The notes below the pieces were generated by a model that worked only from the letters and a program-made list of their open reading frames with translations, had not been told where the DNA came from and did no database searches. Positions 9,385 through 17,852 of a stretch of 64,000 nt of DNA are shown one piece after another. This DNA comes from Treponema ruminis (GTDB lineage: Bacteria; Spirochaetota; Spirochaetia; Treponematales; Treponemataceae). Positions within the stretch are counted from its first letter, which is position 1, and each line of letters starts with the position of its first letter. A program made the position numbers and the translations under genes. The DNA lies in assembly GCA_017161305.1 (NCBI GenBank), contig CP031518.1:1488001-1552000 (forward strand), given 5' to 3'.

Positions 9385-9777
9385 ATGAAAAAACAATCAG
9401 CTAAATTCTTTTGTGAGAACTGCGGTGCTGAAGTACCGCAAAACGCAAGAGTATGCAGACATTGCGGAAAATTCTTCTCATCAGTACGATGTCCTGTTTG
9501 TGGAACAACGGGAATGCCAAGCAAATTCGCAAACGGCTGCCCTACCTGCGGTTATGCCGTCGGCAACGGCCACAAAATCGACGCGCCAAGCCAAAAAGAA
9601 ACGAAAGCAAGCCGCAGATCAAAAAAAGCCCTATTAAACGCAATCAATTCAAGAAATCCAGCCGCAGCCCGCAGCAAAACAGCCGACGGTTCTCTACCAG
9701 TATGGTCATTTTTTGCAATCGTAGGAATTTTAGTGCTTTTCGTCTGCTGCGCCATGAAATATCTAGAAATTTCGTAA
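9385..9777 (+). CDS. Zinc-ribbon membrane protein
   Basis: A 130-residue protein with two N-terminal treble-clef/zinc-ribbon knuckle pairs: FCENCG with CRHCG (about residues 10-27) and RCPVCG with GCPTCG (about 36-55). A basic Ser/Lys/Arg-rich linker follows, and then one C-terminal membrane segment (SFFAIVGILVLFVCCAM, about 110-127). Proteins of this build are common, small, poorly described membrane-anchored zinc proteins. It starts 3 nt after the acidic pseudo-receiver gene and probably shares its mRNA, suggesting a joint task. A strong bidirectional hairpin terminator follows its stop. The function is unknown. Confidence 0.7.
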   Translation: MKKQSAKFFCENCGAEVPQNARVCRHCGKFFSSVRCPVCGTTGMPSKFANGCPTCGYAVGNGHKIDAPSQKETKASRRSKKALLNAINSRNPAAARSKTADGSLPVWSFFAIVGILVLFVCCAMKYLEIS

Positions 9778-9800
9778 AAGAAAGAAAGAATCAATAAAAA

Positions 9801-9828
9801 AAGCTTCCCGAAAGGAAGCTTAATTTTT
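9801..9828. terminator. Bidirectional rho-independent terminator
   Basis: The perfect stem AAGCTTCC/GGAAGCTT closes a short CGAAA loop. It is flanked by an A7 run on the left and a T6 run on the right. It can end the zinc-ribbon gene on the plus strand and tRNA-Leu on the minus strand. Confidence 0.85.
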
Positions 9829-9829
9829 T

Positions 9830-9912
9830 GCCCGGAAGGGGACTTGAACCCCTATGAAGTTGCCCTCACTAGGACCTGAACCTAGCGCGTCTGCCAATTC
9901 CGCCACCCGGGC
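9830..9912 (-). tRNA. tRNA-Leu (anticodon CAG)
   Basis: On the minus strand the 83-nt sequence starts GCCCGGGTGGCGGAATTGG and ends CCCCTTCCGGGC, giving a 7-bp acceptor stem. The anticodon stem CTAGG/CCTAG holds the loop TTCAGGT, so the anticodon is CAG, reading CUG leucine codons. A long variable arm (TGAGGGCAACTTCA) and the T-arm GGGGTTCAAGTCCCC agree with a class II tRNA-Leu. The 3' CCA is not encoded. Confidence 0.96.
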
Positions 9913-9933
9913 GTAAAGTAAAAATGTAATAAT

Positions 9934-9962
9934 ATTATATAGAAAACCAAGCTTCATGTAAA
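9934..9962 (-). promoter_or_regulatory. Sigma-70 type promoter of tRNA-Leu
   Basis: Read on the minus strand, TTTACA (9962-9957) is followed after 17 nt by a perfect TATAAT (9939-9934), 21 nt before the tRNA 5' end. Confidence 0.75.
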
Positions 9963-9984
9963 GAGCTAAGTAAAGCTCAGAAGC

Positions 9985-10084
9985 AAAAAAAAGGTGGTCG
10001 GAGTCGAGGTTCTGGCAAAATGTCGCTTGAACTTGTTCACCGCGACATTTTTGACAGGTTCTCGACGTGAGACCACCTTTTTTT
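9985..10084 (-). other. Structured 3'-UTR element, copy 2 (after atpK)
   Basis: A 100-nt inverted repeat between A8 and T7 runs. Read on the minus strand, the sense of the V-ATPase operon, the stems are GGTGGTC/GACCACC, TCGAG/CTCGA, CTG/CAG and ATGTCGC/GCGACAT, with a terminal GAAC/GTTC hairpin. The internal loops are TCACG opposite CTCC, and AAC opposite AAC, matching the elements after thrC and focA. It begins 17 nt after the atpK stop. It probably terminates the ATPase operon; the conserved loops suggest something more. Confidence 0.7.
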
Positions 10085-10100
10085 AGTTTATCCAGTTAAT

Positions 10101-10532
10101 TTAACACTGAATCATTCCGAATACCATCGCGAACAAGGCAACAGTTTCACAAAGACCTACTACCATGATGTAGTTAGAGAAGCCTTTTCCTGTCTCACCA
10201 AGAGCATCAGAACCTGCTGCACCAGCTTTTCCCTGAGCGATAGCAGAGAAACACATAGCCAAACCAGCTGCAATTCCCAAACCGAGGAAAAAGAGCGGAT
10301 TCTCAGTGATTTTTGAAGATGCTGCCATCTGCTGCATGAGAAGGAAGCCGTAGATTGTCTGTGTAAGTGGAGCACCAGCAAATACAGTGAGGATGAATGG
10401 AGCCGGCTTATTAGCCATGAAACAGCGTTTCCAAGCGCCGATTGCTCCCTGTCCAGCGATACCGATACCAATTGCAGAACCAATAGCTGCAATACCCATT
10501 ACAAGACCTGCACCAATCATTCCAAAATTCAT
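10101..10532 (-). CDS. ntpK: V-type ATPase subunit K (membrane rotor ring)
   Basis: Proteolipid of the rotor ring of the V-type ATPase; 143 residues forming two helical hairpins (four membrane helices). The first hairpin carries GAPLTQTIYGF (T57, Q58) and the second SAIAQGKAGAAG (Q100) and LCETVALF, with the ion-carrying E129. Thr, Gln, Gln and Glu at these places correspond to the sodium ligands known from the Enterococcus hirae ring, so sodium coupling is likely, though this is inferred from sequence only. It is the last gene of the operon, separated from subunit I by 71 nt containing a small hairpin, and has the ribosome site AAAGGAG. Confidence 0.93.
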   Translation of the reverse strand: MNFGMIGAGLVMGIAAIGSAIGIGIAGQGAIGAWKRCFMANKPAPFILTVFAGAPLTQTIYGFLLMQQMAASSKITENPLFFLGLGIAAGLAMCFSAIAQGKAGAAGSDALGETGKGFSNYIMVVGLCETVALFAMVFGMIQC

Positions 10533-10565
10533 AATTTTATCTCCTTTAGATAAGTTTTCATTTTG

Positions 10566-10582
10566 CTCGGGATTTCCCCGAA
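10566..10582 (-). other. Intercistronic hairpin ahead of atpK
   Basis: Between subunits I and K the minus strand reads TTCGGGG AAA TCCCGAG, a short stem without a T-run. It could shield the downstream mRNA or set the high ring-subunit expression. This is an inference from position only. Confidence 0.4.
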
Positions 10583-10603
10583 TGTTATATAAACGCCAGC
10601 GAC

Positions 10604-12532
10604 TTACTCACTGAGCGGTTCATATTTGAATCCTGCCCATGACATTCCCAAGTGATTTGAGAATTCGAGCGTATTCAAACGCACGCCATGAACAATAACC
10701 GAAAGCAAGTTCAAAATCATGTTCAAGCCATGACCAAAAACAAGCAGTACGATAAGCACAATGAACAATGCCGCATGACCTACGAGAGGACCTGCGAATG
10801 TGTTCACCGTTCCCGAAATAGCAGCTCCGGCAAGACCGACAGCCCACAATCGGATGTAAGAAACGATGTCCGAGAAGACATTGACTACACCCAAAAGTAC
10901 GGAAATGATGTTCTTTACGCTCTCAAGGATTGACTTGCCGATGCTTCCCTCGTAATTTGCGAAGATGAAGCTGAATGCAAAGCCGCCGCCTACAAGAACG
11001 ATTGAGATTGTTCCCCAAGGAAGTCCGTAAACGTCTCCGCCCATAAGAGGGAATACATTACCGTCAACAACCATTGAAAGAACTACCCAGTACATACCGA
11101 TGAGCTGCACGAACGAGCCGAATTCACCGAGGAACTTGAGCCTGTGCTGCTTGTCCCTGATGTAACGGGCCATTCCCTTCAAATGTGCCACGCAGAGCTG
11201 GATAAGGGCAAGCGTGAAACAGAAAATCTGAAGGTTCTGTGCGGTTCCCAGAGTGCCGGCAGAAGAATCCGTAGTCCAGAAAGGAAGCCACTGAACGTCT
11301 GCATAGGCATTTGAAATCGGCGGAACAGACAGGGCAATAATCCAGTCAGGAAGCTGCTCCGGTGTAAGGCCGAACCATGTACAGGTGACCGCTCCCCAAA
11401 CCATTGTGGCTATACCTAAAAGCAGTACAAGCCCCAGCATAGGCGGAACCTTTTTGCCAGTGCAGGCAGATTTCAAGATGAAAATCAATGCTACTGCAGT
11501 GACCAAAGCTCCGTATCCGCCGTCTCCGAAAATCATTCCGAAGAAGATGGTAAAGAAAGCAAGGAACCATCCGGAAATATCATATTCGTGATAGCCAGGA
11601 ACAGTTCCAAGGAAGTCCGTGAGCGGATAAATCAGGCTCACGAGCTTGTTGTTCTTAAGTTTTGTAGGAACATTGTCGTCGTCGCTAGGATCACTTGCGG
11701 CAAAAGCCCACTGTTTTTCCTTTGCGAACGATTCGAATTTAGCCATTGAATCAACAGGCACGAAACCTGTAATCCAAGAAAGCTTTTCCTCAACTCCCAT
11801 GCCCGAATACAAGTTTTCAAGCTCAATGTCTTTTGCGATTCCCTTGATGGAATCTTTGAGCGAATCCTTGTACTGAACGGCAGATTTTAATTCAGACTCG
11901 ATTTGTGCAATGCGGTCCTTTGAATCTGCAATTTCTTTTTTCAAAGCAGCTGTCGAAATGCGAGGGAGAGGAACCTGATAGGCTTCTGCCGGGATTCCTT
12001 CCGGACGCTCGTTTACGGCAAGAGGCTTTTCACTTACAAGAATAAATCTTGTCTGTGACTTGTCCTTTCCGACAACGACAGTTTTTGCTTCGTCCCCGAC
12101 AAGAGCATATTTGTCCGACGGGATTTCGTACATTGCAAGATGAAGGTTCTTTTCACCGAGTTCTGCGAAATCAGCTGGATCTACTCCGCCCCATTTTGCA
12201 AAACGCTCAAGCTCAACCGAATCGTTTGTGATTCTGTCGTAGCAGCTCTTCTTCTCATCAGTGAGGGAAAGAACATTCTTTGCAACGTCAAAGGCAGCTT
12301 CCTTACCGATTACAGTAGGCTTAAGGCTGTCTTTTTTGCCGAGTTTGATTTCTGTGAGAATTGCAAGAGCCTTTTCAATCTTAGAGTTCTGATCCTTGAA
12401 CGCAGACAATTCCTCGCTTGAACCCTGAACTTCCTCGACATGAAGGAGACCCAGCTTTCTCAAATCTTTTAATGCTCCTTTGCGCTCATTTTCAAGAACG
12501 ACAAGGGAGATTTTTTTCATTGGGACTATCAT
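10604..12532 (-). CDS. ntpI: V-type ATPase subunit I (stator membrane subunit, a-type)
   Basis: The 642-residue subunit links the stator stalks to the rotor ring and forms the ion half-channels. The N-terminal about 300 residues are soluble and partly coiled (for example AALKKEIADSKDRIAQIESELKSA, shown here only as its region, about 195-215). The C-terminal half has seven to eight membrane segments, including the helix with the essential Arg (SYIRLWAVGLAGAAISGTV region near residue 560). The start ATG overlaps the TGA of subunit D in an ATGA arrangement, indicating translational coupling. An ATG four codons in (MKKISLVV) is an alternative start. Length and order fit spirochaete V-ATPase operons. 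Confidence 0.94.
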   Translation of the reverse strand: MIVPMKKISLVVLENERKGALKDLRKLGLLHVEEVQGSSEELSAFKDQNSKIEKALAILTEIKLGKKDSLKPTVIGKEAAFDVAKNVLSLTDEKKSCYDRITNDSVELERFAKWGGVDPADFAELGEKNLHLAMYEIPSDKYALVGDEAKTVVVGKDKSQTRFILVSEKPLAVNERPEGIPAEAYQVPLPRISTAALKKEIADSKDRIAQIESELKSAVQYKDSLKDSIKGIAKDIELENLYSGMGVEEKLSWITGFVPVDSMAKFESFAKEKQWAFAASDPSDDDNVPTKLKNNKLVSLIYPLTDFLGTVPGYHEYDISGWFLAFFTIFFGMIFGDGGYGALVTAVALIFILKSACTGKKVPPMLGLVLLLGIATMVWGAVTCTWFGLTPEQLPDWIIALSVPPISNAYADVQWLPFWTTDSSAGTLGTAQNLQIFCFTLALIQLCVAHLKGMARYIRDKQHRLKFLGEFGSFVQLIGMYWVVLSMVVDGNVFPLMGGDVYGLPWGTISIVLVGGGFAFSFIFANYEGSIGKSILESVKNIISVLLGVVNVFSDIVSYIRLWAVGLAGAAISGTVNTFAGPLVGHAALFIVLIVLLVFGHGLNMILNLLSVIVHGVRLNTLEFSNHLGMSWAGFKYEPLSE

Positions 12533-13179
12533 TTTTCAGCCCCCTTTGCTTCTTCAGCCTTCTTGGCAGCTGCAGCGGCGGCATTTCGCTGGTCAATCTT
12601 CTTTTTAGAGACCTTAGAAATTACAACCGCACTAACCTGCTGGTCGCCCAGATAAACCGAAATCTTCTTAATGTTTGCCTTTGCCTCAGGAATCTTGACC
12701 TTTTCAAAAAGATTCACGCGCTGGCTTGTAGTGCGCAGTTCCTGAGAAAGCAGCCTTACCTGCTCATCAAGAACACTGGCTTCCAAATCCAAAGAAAGTG
12801 CCTTTTCCATGCGGTCAGCAGCCAGGTCAATCCAGAGCGGTGTTTCGTACAGATCGTAGTCACCGCGGCCGAATTCGGCTCCCTCATACACAGGAATCGT
12901 AACGCCGGCGATATTGCCGACTCCCTTCTTTATGTTGCGGACAGTAACCATGCCGGGCTTGAAGGCTTCTTCTTCACCGAATACAGAAATCCACACCTGA
13001 AATTCCTTTTCAAGCGCGACTCTCTGGGCTCGGACTTCGTTTGCCTTCTGCTCGATAGTTCTGATTTCAGACTGAAGCTGCTGCTTTTTGAGCGTAAGCG
13101 TAGGAAGATAACGCTGGTACATTTTCAGCGCGTCTTTCTGAGCTTTCTGTTCATTTTTAGTCAGCTTAATTTTTGCCAT
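12529..13179 (-). CDS. ntpD: V-type ATPase subunit D (central stalk)
   Basis: Central shaft of the V1 motor, about 216 residues, built mainly of two long helices: MAKIKLTKNEQKAQKD at the N-terminus and a C-terminal heptad-rich stretch around SQELRTTSQRVNLFEKVKIP. That LFEKVKIP motif is typical of V-ATPase D subunits. A short Ala/Lys-rich tail (AAAAAKKAEEAKGAEK) ends the protein. The start is fixed by AGGAG 6 nt upstream. It lies between subunits B and I, with the stop overlapping the I start. Identification is firm. Confidence 0.93.
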   Translation of the reverse strand: MAKIKLTKNEQKAQKDALKMYQRYLPTLTLKKQQLQSEIRTIEQKANEVRAQRVALEKEFQVWISVFGEEEAFKPGMVTVRNIKKGVGNIAGVTIPVYEGAEFGRGDYDLYETPLWIDLAADRMEKALSLDLEASVLDEQVRLLSQELRTTSQRVNLFEKVKIPEAKANIKKISVYLGDQQVSAVVISKVSKKKIDQRNAAAAAAKKAEEAKGAEK

Positions 13180-13210
13180 TAACAGCTCCTGAAATTAAAG
13201 TCCTGCAAAA

Positions 13211-14506
13211 CTATTTGTTTGGCCAGAATTCACCAATCAACTCAGACTTGATACCTGTCTCATCCTTGTCGAAACAGTCGGCAAGAATCTTCCAGCCCAA
13301 GTCAAGAGCACCTTCGAGGGAAATGTTGACTGACAAGTCCATCATTTCCTTCTCGAACATTTCACCGTATTTAAGGAGCTTTTCGTCCCACTTACTCATC
13401 ATGAAGCCCATTGACTTCTTTTCGAGAGTGTCTTTGTAAGAAGAATAAAGACGAATCATAGCATCCATGAGGGCACGGTGGTCTTTTCGTGTCTTGCCGT
13501 TTACGTTCTGCTTCAATCGAGAAAGAGAACCGAAAGGCTCGATACGACCGCCCTTAAGATAATACTGACCTTCAGTGATGTAACCGGTGTTATCTGGAAC
13601 CGGGTGAGTAACGTCGTCGCCAGGCATTGTCGTGACGGCAAGAACTGTTACAGAACCGCTTCCCTTGAAGTCAACTGCCTTTTCGTAGCGGGCAGCCAGC
13701 TGTGAGTACAAGTCACCAGGGTAACCACGGTTTGAAGGAACCTGCTCCTGAGTGATGGCGATTTCCTTCATTGCGTCTGCATAAGAAGTCATGTCTGTAA
13801 GAAGAACGAGAACGTCCTTGTTCTGCAAAGCGAACTGCTCCGCTACAGCCAGTGACATATCAGGGATCTTGATACATTCTACTGTTGGGTCAGCAGCTGT
13901 ATGAATGAACATTACAGTCTTGCTCAAAGAACCGCCGTCTTCCAAAGTCTTTTTGAAGTAAAGGAAGTCGTCGTATTTAAGACCCATGCCGCCCAAAACG
14001 ATTACGTCAGCTTCTGCCTGCATGGCGATGCGTGCAAGGAGCTGGTTGTAAGGTTCACCCGAAATAGAGAAAATCGGGAGCTTCTGAGAAACGACGAGCG
14101 TGTTGAACATATCAATCATAGGAATGTTCGTACGCATCATTCGCTCAGCAAGGATACGTTTTGAAGGGTTTACTGAAGGACCGCCGATTGGCTTCATGTT
14201 CTCAGTAAGAGACGGACCGTTATCGCGAGGCTCACCAGAACCGTTGAAGATACGTCCCATCAAATCGTCGCCGAAAGATACGCGCATTTCGTTTCCGAGG
14301 AAGCGGATCTGGTCACCGGTTGAAACACCTCGGCCGCCTGCGAAAACCTGCAATGAAACTGTGTCACCGTCGATTTTGTTGACCTCGGCAAGAGACTTAC
14401 CGAATCGTGTGGTGATTTCTGCAAGTTCGTTGTATTTAACGCCCTCAGCTTTTACTGTAATTACGGAACCTGTAATAGATTCGATTTTATTGTATACCTT
14501 ATTCAT
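13211..14506 (-). CDS. ntpB: V-type ATPase subunit B (regulatory, non-catalytic)
   Basis: Non-catalytic nucleotide-type subunit of the V1 hexamer, 431 residues. Hallmarks are [20 protein letters not shown] (about 78-97), the degenerate P-loop [15 protein letters not shown] in place of a Walker [22 protein letters not shown], and [19 protein letters not shown]. The lack of GKT at the P-loop position confirms B rather than A. It follows subunit A by 16 nt and precedes subunit D by 31 nt in the same operon. Length is slightly below the archaeal norm of about 460 because of a short C-terminus. Confidence 0.95.
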   Translation of the reverse strand: MNKVYNKIESITGSVITVKAEGVKYNELAEITTRFGKSLAEVNKIDGDTVSLQVFAGGRGVSTGDQIRFLGNEMRVSFGDDLMGRIFNGSGEPRDNGPSLTENMKPIGGPSVNPSKRILAERMMRTNIPMIDMFNTLVVSQKLPIFSISGEPYNQLLARIAMQAEADVIVLGGMGLKYDDFLYFKKTLEDGGSLSKTVMFIHTAADPTVECIKIPDMSLAVAEQFALQNKDVLVLLTDMTSYADAMKEIAITQEQVPSNRGYPGDLYSQLAARYEKAVDFKGSGSVTVLAVTTMPGDDVTHPVPDNTGYITEGQYYLKGGRIEPFGSLSRLKQNVNGKTRKDHRALMDAMIRLYSSYKDTLEKKSMGFMMSKWDEKLLKYGEMFEKEMMDLSVNISLEGALDLGWKILADCFDKDETGIKSELIGEFWPNK

Positions 14507-14522
14507 ATCTATTCACCGTCCC

Positions 14523-16286
14523 CTATGCTTTAAGAAGATTTTCTGCTTCGGCTGTCAGCTTGCCTGATTTTGAAGCATACAAATCATCGATTTCTTTTTC
14601 GATTTTCTTGAAGTCATCGCCCTCAAACTCAGTGTAGTTCCAGTCGATGAATTTCTGACGGAGCTGGTTGAAGTAAGTTCGTGCCTCATCCTTGTCAGAA
14701 AGCGTGAAATCAGAACCGAGAATCTTGATGAGCTTGTCCAGATCATATTTCTGTCGCTCAACCGTAGCGTTTGCATCGATTGCGTCGAAAGAGTTCTGCT
14801 GGAAGTAAACGGCATCAAGCATTTCTTCCTTGAGGTAGACCAGGTAATCATCGAGGGAAGTACCTTCCTCACCGACGACCTTCATCATAGAGCCTACGTC
14901 AACGCCCTTCTTGAGGATGTTGAAGCAGTATGTGACCTTTTTCTCAGGGATTACGCCATGATATTTTGACCATGACTGAATCGGGTCGATTGCAGGGTAT
15001 TTACGAGCATCGGAACGTGCGCGTGAAAGACCGTGGAATGCACCGACGACTTTAAGGGTTGCCTGAGTAACAGGTTCCTCGAAGTTACCGCCCGCAGGAG
15101 ATACTGTACCGCCGATGGTGACAGAACCTTTGCTTCCGTCTGAAAGGCGAACCTGACCTGCACGCTCGTAGAATGCTGCGATGTATGATTCCATGTAAGC
15201 CGGGAATGCTTCCTCGCCCGGAATCTCTTCCAATCGTCCTGACATTTCTCGCAAAGCCTGTGCCCAGCGTGATGTTGAGTCAGCAAGAAGAAGGACGTTC
15301 AAGCCCATCTGACGATAGTATTCAGCCAAAGTAACTGATGTATAAACCGAAGCTTCTCGTGAAGCTACAGGCATTGAAGAAGTGTTACAGATGATGATTG
15401 TTCGCTCCATCAATGATTTGCCTGTTTTCGGGTCTTTGAGTTCAGGGAACTCAGTCAAAGTCTCAACGACCTCACCAGCTCGTTCACCACAAGCCGCGAT
15501 GATTACGATGTCAACGTCAGCGTATTTTGATGTGGTGTGCTGCAAAACGGTTTTACCAGCACCGAATGGTCCTGGAATACAGTATGTACCGCCGCGTGCA
15601 ACCGGGAAGAATGTGTCGATAAGGCGAACCTTTGTGACCATTGTCTCAGTTGGAGCAAGGCGCTCCGCATAGCAGTTGACTGCGCGTTTAACCGGCCATT
15701 TGAATGAAAGACCGATCTTAACGTCGTTGCCCTTTTCATCAGTCAAAGTTGCGATTGTATCTTTGAGTGTGTATGAGCCCTGTGGCGCAATGTCTTTTAC
15801 AGTGTATGAGCCGAGCAGATAGAACGGAACGAAGATTTTGTGTGTGAAAGGTCCTTCCGGAACAGTTCCAACATATTCGCCCGCTTTGAGAACGTCACCC
15901 GGTTTTGCAGTCGGTGTGAATTCCCACTGTTTTTCCTTGTCGAGAGGGTCAACATAGATACCCTTCTCAAGGAACCAGCCTGCCTTTTCTGCAAGCAAAG
16001 GAAGAGGGTTCTGCAAGCCGTCGTAAACCTGACCCAAAAGGCCTGGTCCAAGCTCAGCAGAAAGAAGGTCGCCAGTGAACTCAACGACATCCCCCGCCTT
16101 GATTCCTTTTGTCATTTCGTAGACCTGAAGCTGTGCTACATTTCCGCGGATACGGATAACTTCGCTTTTCAGGCTAGAATCTTCTACTTTAACATAGGCA
16201 ACTTCGTTCATAGAAACTGTTCCGTCAAATTCGACAGAAACCATGTTTCCATTAACTCCGACTACCTTTCCTTTTGTATCCGTCAT
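14523..16286 (-). CDS. ntpA: V-type ATPase subunit A (catalytic)
   Basis: Catalytic subunit of the V1 motor, 587 residues. The Walker A reads GPFGAGKTVLQ (about 235-245), the A-type insert region is present (about 115-185), and the catalytic signature ADSTSRWAQALREMSGRLEE is intact. GERAGEVVETLTEFPEL is also typical. The start follows GGAG at normal spacing. It is the third gene of the operon. Either ATP hydrolysis or synthesis direction is possible; in treponemes an ion pump run by ATP is usually assumed. Confidence 0.96.
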   Translation of the reverse strand: MTDTKGKVVGVNGNMVSVEFDGTVSMNEVAYVKVEDSSLKSEVIRIRGNVAQLQVYEMTKGIKAGDVVEFTGDLLSAELGPGLLGQVYDGLQNPLPLLAEKAGWFLEKGIYVDPLDKEKQWEFTPTAKPGDVLKAGEYVGTVPEGPFTHKIFVPFYLLGSYTVKDIAPQGSYTLKDTIATLTDEKGNDVKIGLSFKWPVKRAVNCYAERLAPTETMVTKVRLIDTFFPVARGGTYCIPGPFGAGKTVLQHTTSKYADVDIVIIAACGERAGEVVETLTEFPELKDPKTGKSLMERTIIICNTSSMPVASREASVYTSVTLAEYYRQMGLNVLLLADSTSRWAQALREMSGRLEEIPGEEAFPAYMESYIAAFYERAGQVRLSDGSKGSVTIGGTVSPAGGNFEEPVTQATLKVVGAFHGLSRARSDARKYPAIDPIQSWSKYHGVIPEKKVTYCFNILKKGVDVGSMMKVVGEEGTSLDDYLVYLKEEMLDAVYFQQNSFDAIDANATVERQKYDLDKLIKILGSDFTLSDKDEARTYFNQLRQKFIDWNYTEFEGDDFKKIEKEIDDLYASKSGKLTAEAENLLKA

Positions 16287-16302
16287 TTAATTCTCCATTA
16301 AA

Positions 16303-16845
16303 TTATTGATCTTCAAGAATCCTTGTGTAAATCTTCTTGTAAGAAGCCATACCTTTAGCCTCGTCGAACTTTTTCATTCGTGAAGCAAGGCGCAGCTTGA
16401 GACCGTAACTGAACACGGCATCAAGTGAAAAGCCGTCTGTTGGACGCATACTTTCTATAACACTGAGCCTGTACTGATTGAGGTACTGTTCGGCAGCCAG
16501 AGGACTGTCCATACCGCTTGCCGTACGAGCCGCCTGAACTGCATCAGGGGCGATTGACTCATTGCCGGCGCTGAACTTCTTTTTCATGCGGAGTGCACGA
16601 ATCTGAGCCAGGGCCAGACGGAGACTCTTTTCTTTGTGATTCCATTCATCTACAAAGGCAGAGCCGGTTTTTGAATCTTCAAGAGGAGGTTCAAGCGAAA
16701 GTCCGTCAAGAATCTTCATTTCCTTTTTGCTAAGAAAGCGTGAACAGAGGTCGTAATAATATTCATAAGTAATTGGCAATACCGTTTTATCGTCGCTTAC
16801 AGAAAAACCGGGAAGCTGCGATACAAGGTAGTATTGATTACTCAT
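16303..16845 (-). CDS. DUF2764 family V-ATPase operon protein
   Basis: A 180-residue protein beginning MSNQYYLVSQLPGFSV, a start typical of DUF2764 proteins, which occur between subunits E and A in spirochaete and some Bacteroidetes V-ATPase operons. Here it occupies that exact place. The body is helical with conserved-looking PPLEDSKTGSAFVDEWN and a C-terminal basic helix. It probably substitutes for subunit C, which is not encoded nearby, as the link between stalk and membrane part; this is inference from location. I chose the ATG at 16845 because a G-rich ribosome site lies 5 nt before it; an in-frame GTG two codons upstream is the alternative. Confidence 0.85.
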   Translation of the reverse strand: MSNQYYLVSQLPGFSVSDDKTVLPITYEYYYDLCSRFLSKKEMKILDGLSLEPPLEDSKTGSAFVDEWNHKEKSLRLALAQIRALRMKKKFSAGNESIAPDAVQAARTASGMDSPLAAEQYLNQYRLSVIESMRPTDGFSLDAVFSYGLKLRLASRMKKFDEAKGMASYKKIYTRILEDQ

Positions 16846-16857
16846 ATTCACCCCCTG

Positions 16858-17472
16858 TTAGTCTTTTGCAGCCTCTTTCATGATTGCGGCAACTCTTGGA
16901 TTGAGATATGCACTGAAAAGTTCAGCAACAGCCTCGCTTGAGTAGTCGTAGAATGCAGCACCGTCCTTTACTCCGACACGGAAACCTGCATTGATTGAAT
17001 TATCAACCTTGAGCGTGAGACCTTTAGAAATTTCGGCTTTGAGAGCTGCGTTAAGATTAGATTCGAGAGACTTCAAATCTTTTTCGTTGAGGAGAACAGA
17101 AACTTCGCTTGCCTCAGATTTTGAGACCCACGCCTTGACTGCCTCTGGGATAAGTTTTGCGAGCAAATCAGAAGAATATGCTTTTTCTGACTCCGCGTTG
17201 ATAAGAGCTGAAAGCTCCTTTGTGATGCTGTCACGGAATGAAAGCACAAGGTTTCGGCTTGCCTGACGGATTGCGTCCTCACTAGCCTTCTCCATTCGCG
17301 CTGTTTCATCTTTTGCTGCTTTGATTATTTTTTCTGCCTCTTCTTTCGCATTAGCGATGATTTTCTCAGCCTCAGCCTGAGCCTGAGCCTTTACTTCGGA
17401 AGCAGATTTTTCGGCAGCTGCGACACCGTCTTTTTTAATCTTTTCGATTAAATCCTGTACCTGGATGTCCAT
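16858..17472 (-). CDS. ntpE: V-type ATPase subunit E (peripheral stalk)
   Basis: Peripheral stalk subunit, 204 residues. Residues 1-95 form a long Ala/Glu/Lys-rich coiled coil (EVKAQAQAEAEKIIANAKEE and following). The C-terminal half is the globular cap that holds subunit A/B tops (GFRVGVKDGAAFYDYSSEAVAELFSAYL). It is the first gene of the operon, preceded by GAGAGG and by a promoter read on the minus strand. No separate subunit G/H stalk partner is visible in the operon. Confidence 0.9.
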   Translation of the reverse strand: MDIQVQDLIEKIKKDGVAAAEKSASEVKAQAQAEAEKIIANAKEEAEKIIKAAKDETARMEKASEDAIRQASRNLVLSFRDSITKELSALINAESEKAYSSDLLAKLIPEAVKAWVSKSEASEVSVLLNEKDLKSLESNLNAALKAEISKGLTLKVDNSINAGFRVGVKDGAAFYDYSSEAVAELFSAYLNPRVAAIMKEAAKD

Positions 17473-17503
17473 GCAAACCTCTCTATATTATAAAGATTCT
17501 TTT

Positions 17504-17531
17504 ATTATAAACTACTTTTGACAGATTGCAA
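17504..17531 (-). promoter_or_regulatory. Promoter of the V-ATPase operon
   Basis: On the minus strand TTGCAA (17531-17526) and TATAAT (17509-17504) are 16 nt apart, ending 31 nt before the subunit E start. It is divergent from the promoter at 17570. Confidence 0.65.
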
Positions 17532-17569
17532 GCGGAAATTTTAAGACAAAATAAAAGATTTCTATTCTA

Positions 17570-17598
17570 TTGACATACTTCCGTACTTTATATAAAAT
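17570..17598 (+). promoter_or_regulatory. Near-consensus sigma-70 promoter
   Basis: A perfect TTGACA (17570-17575) lies 17 nt before TAAAAT (17593-17598), in front of the 56-residue zinc-ribbon gene. Strong expression is expected. Confidence 0.75.
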
Positions 17599-17635
17599 AA
17601 CAAAATAATCGATTATTCTTATAGGGAGGCTAGTA

Positions 17636-17806
17636 ATGGCTGGTGCATCAAAGAACTCTCGTACTACAGTTGCAACACAGAAATTCACTTGCACATGTGG
17701 TGGCGAAGTTGAAATGAAAACAAAGCTTGAAAACGGCAGACTCAAGAACTACGCTGAATGTCAGAAATGCAAGCGTACAGAGAGACGACCAAAAGATTTC
17801 AAATAA
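17636..17806 (+). CDS. Small zinc-ribbon protein, 56 residues
   Basis: A basic 56-residue protein with a possible zinc site made of CTCGG (residues 19-23) and CQKC (42-45), and a basic tail ending RTERRPKDFK. The start is supported by an excellent ribosome site AGGGAGG 6 nt upstream and by a near-consensus promoter. Size, charge and ribbon recall small ribosomal proteins such as L33 or L36 or other ribosome- or RNA-associated factors, but the sequence does not match those I know, so I leave the function open. Its mRNA ends at a strong GC-rich hairpin. Expected to be abundant. Confidence 0.75.
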   Translation: MAGASKNSRTTVATQKFTCTCGGEVEMKTKLENGRLKNYAECQKCKRTERRPKDFK

Positions 17807-17852
17807 TATAAATTATCAAGGAAGCTTGATAAATCCATAATTTGAAATTAAA

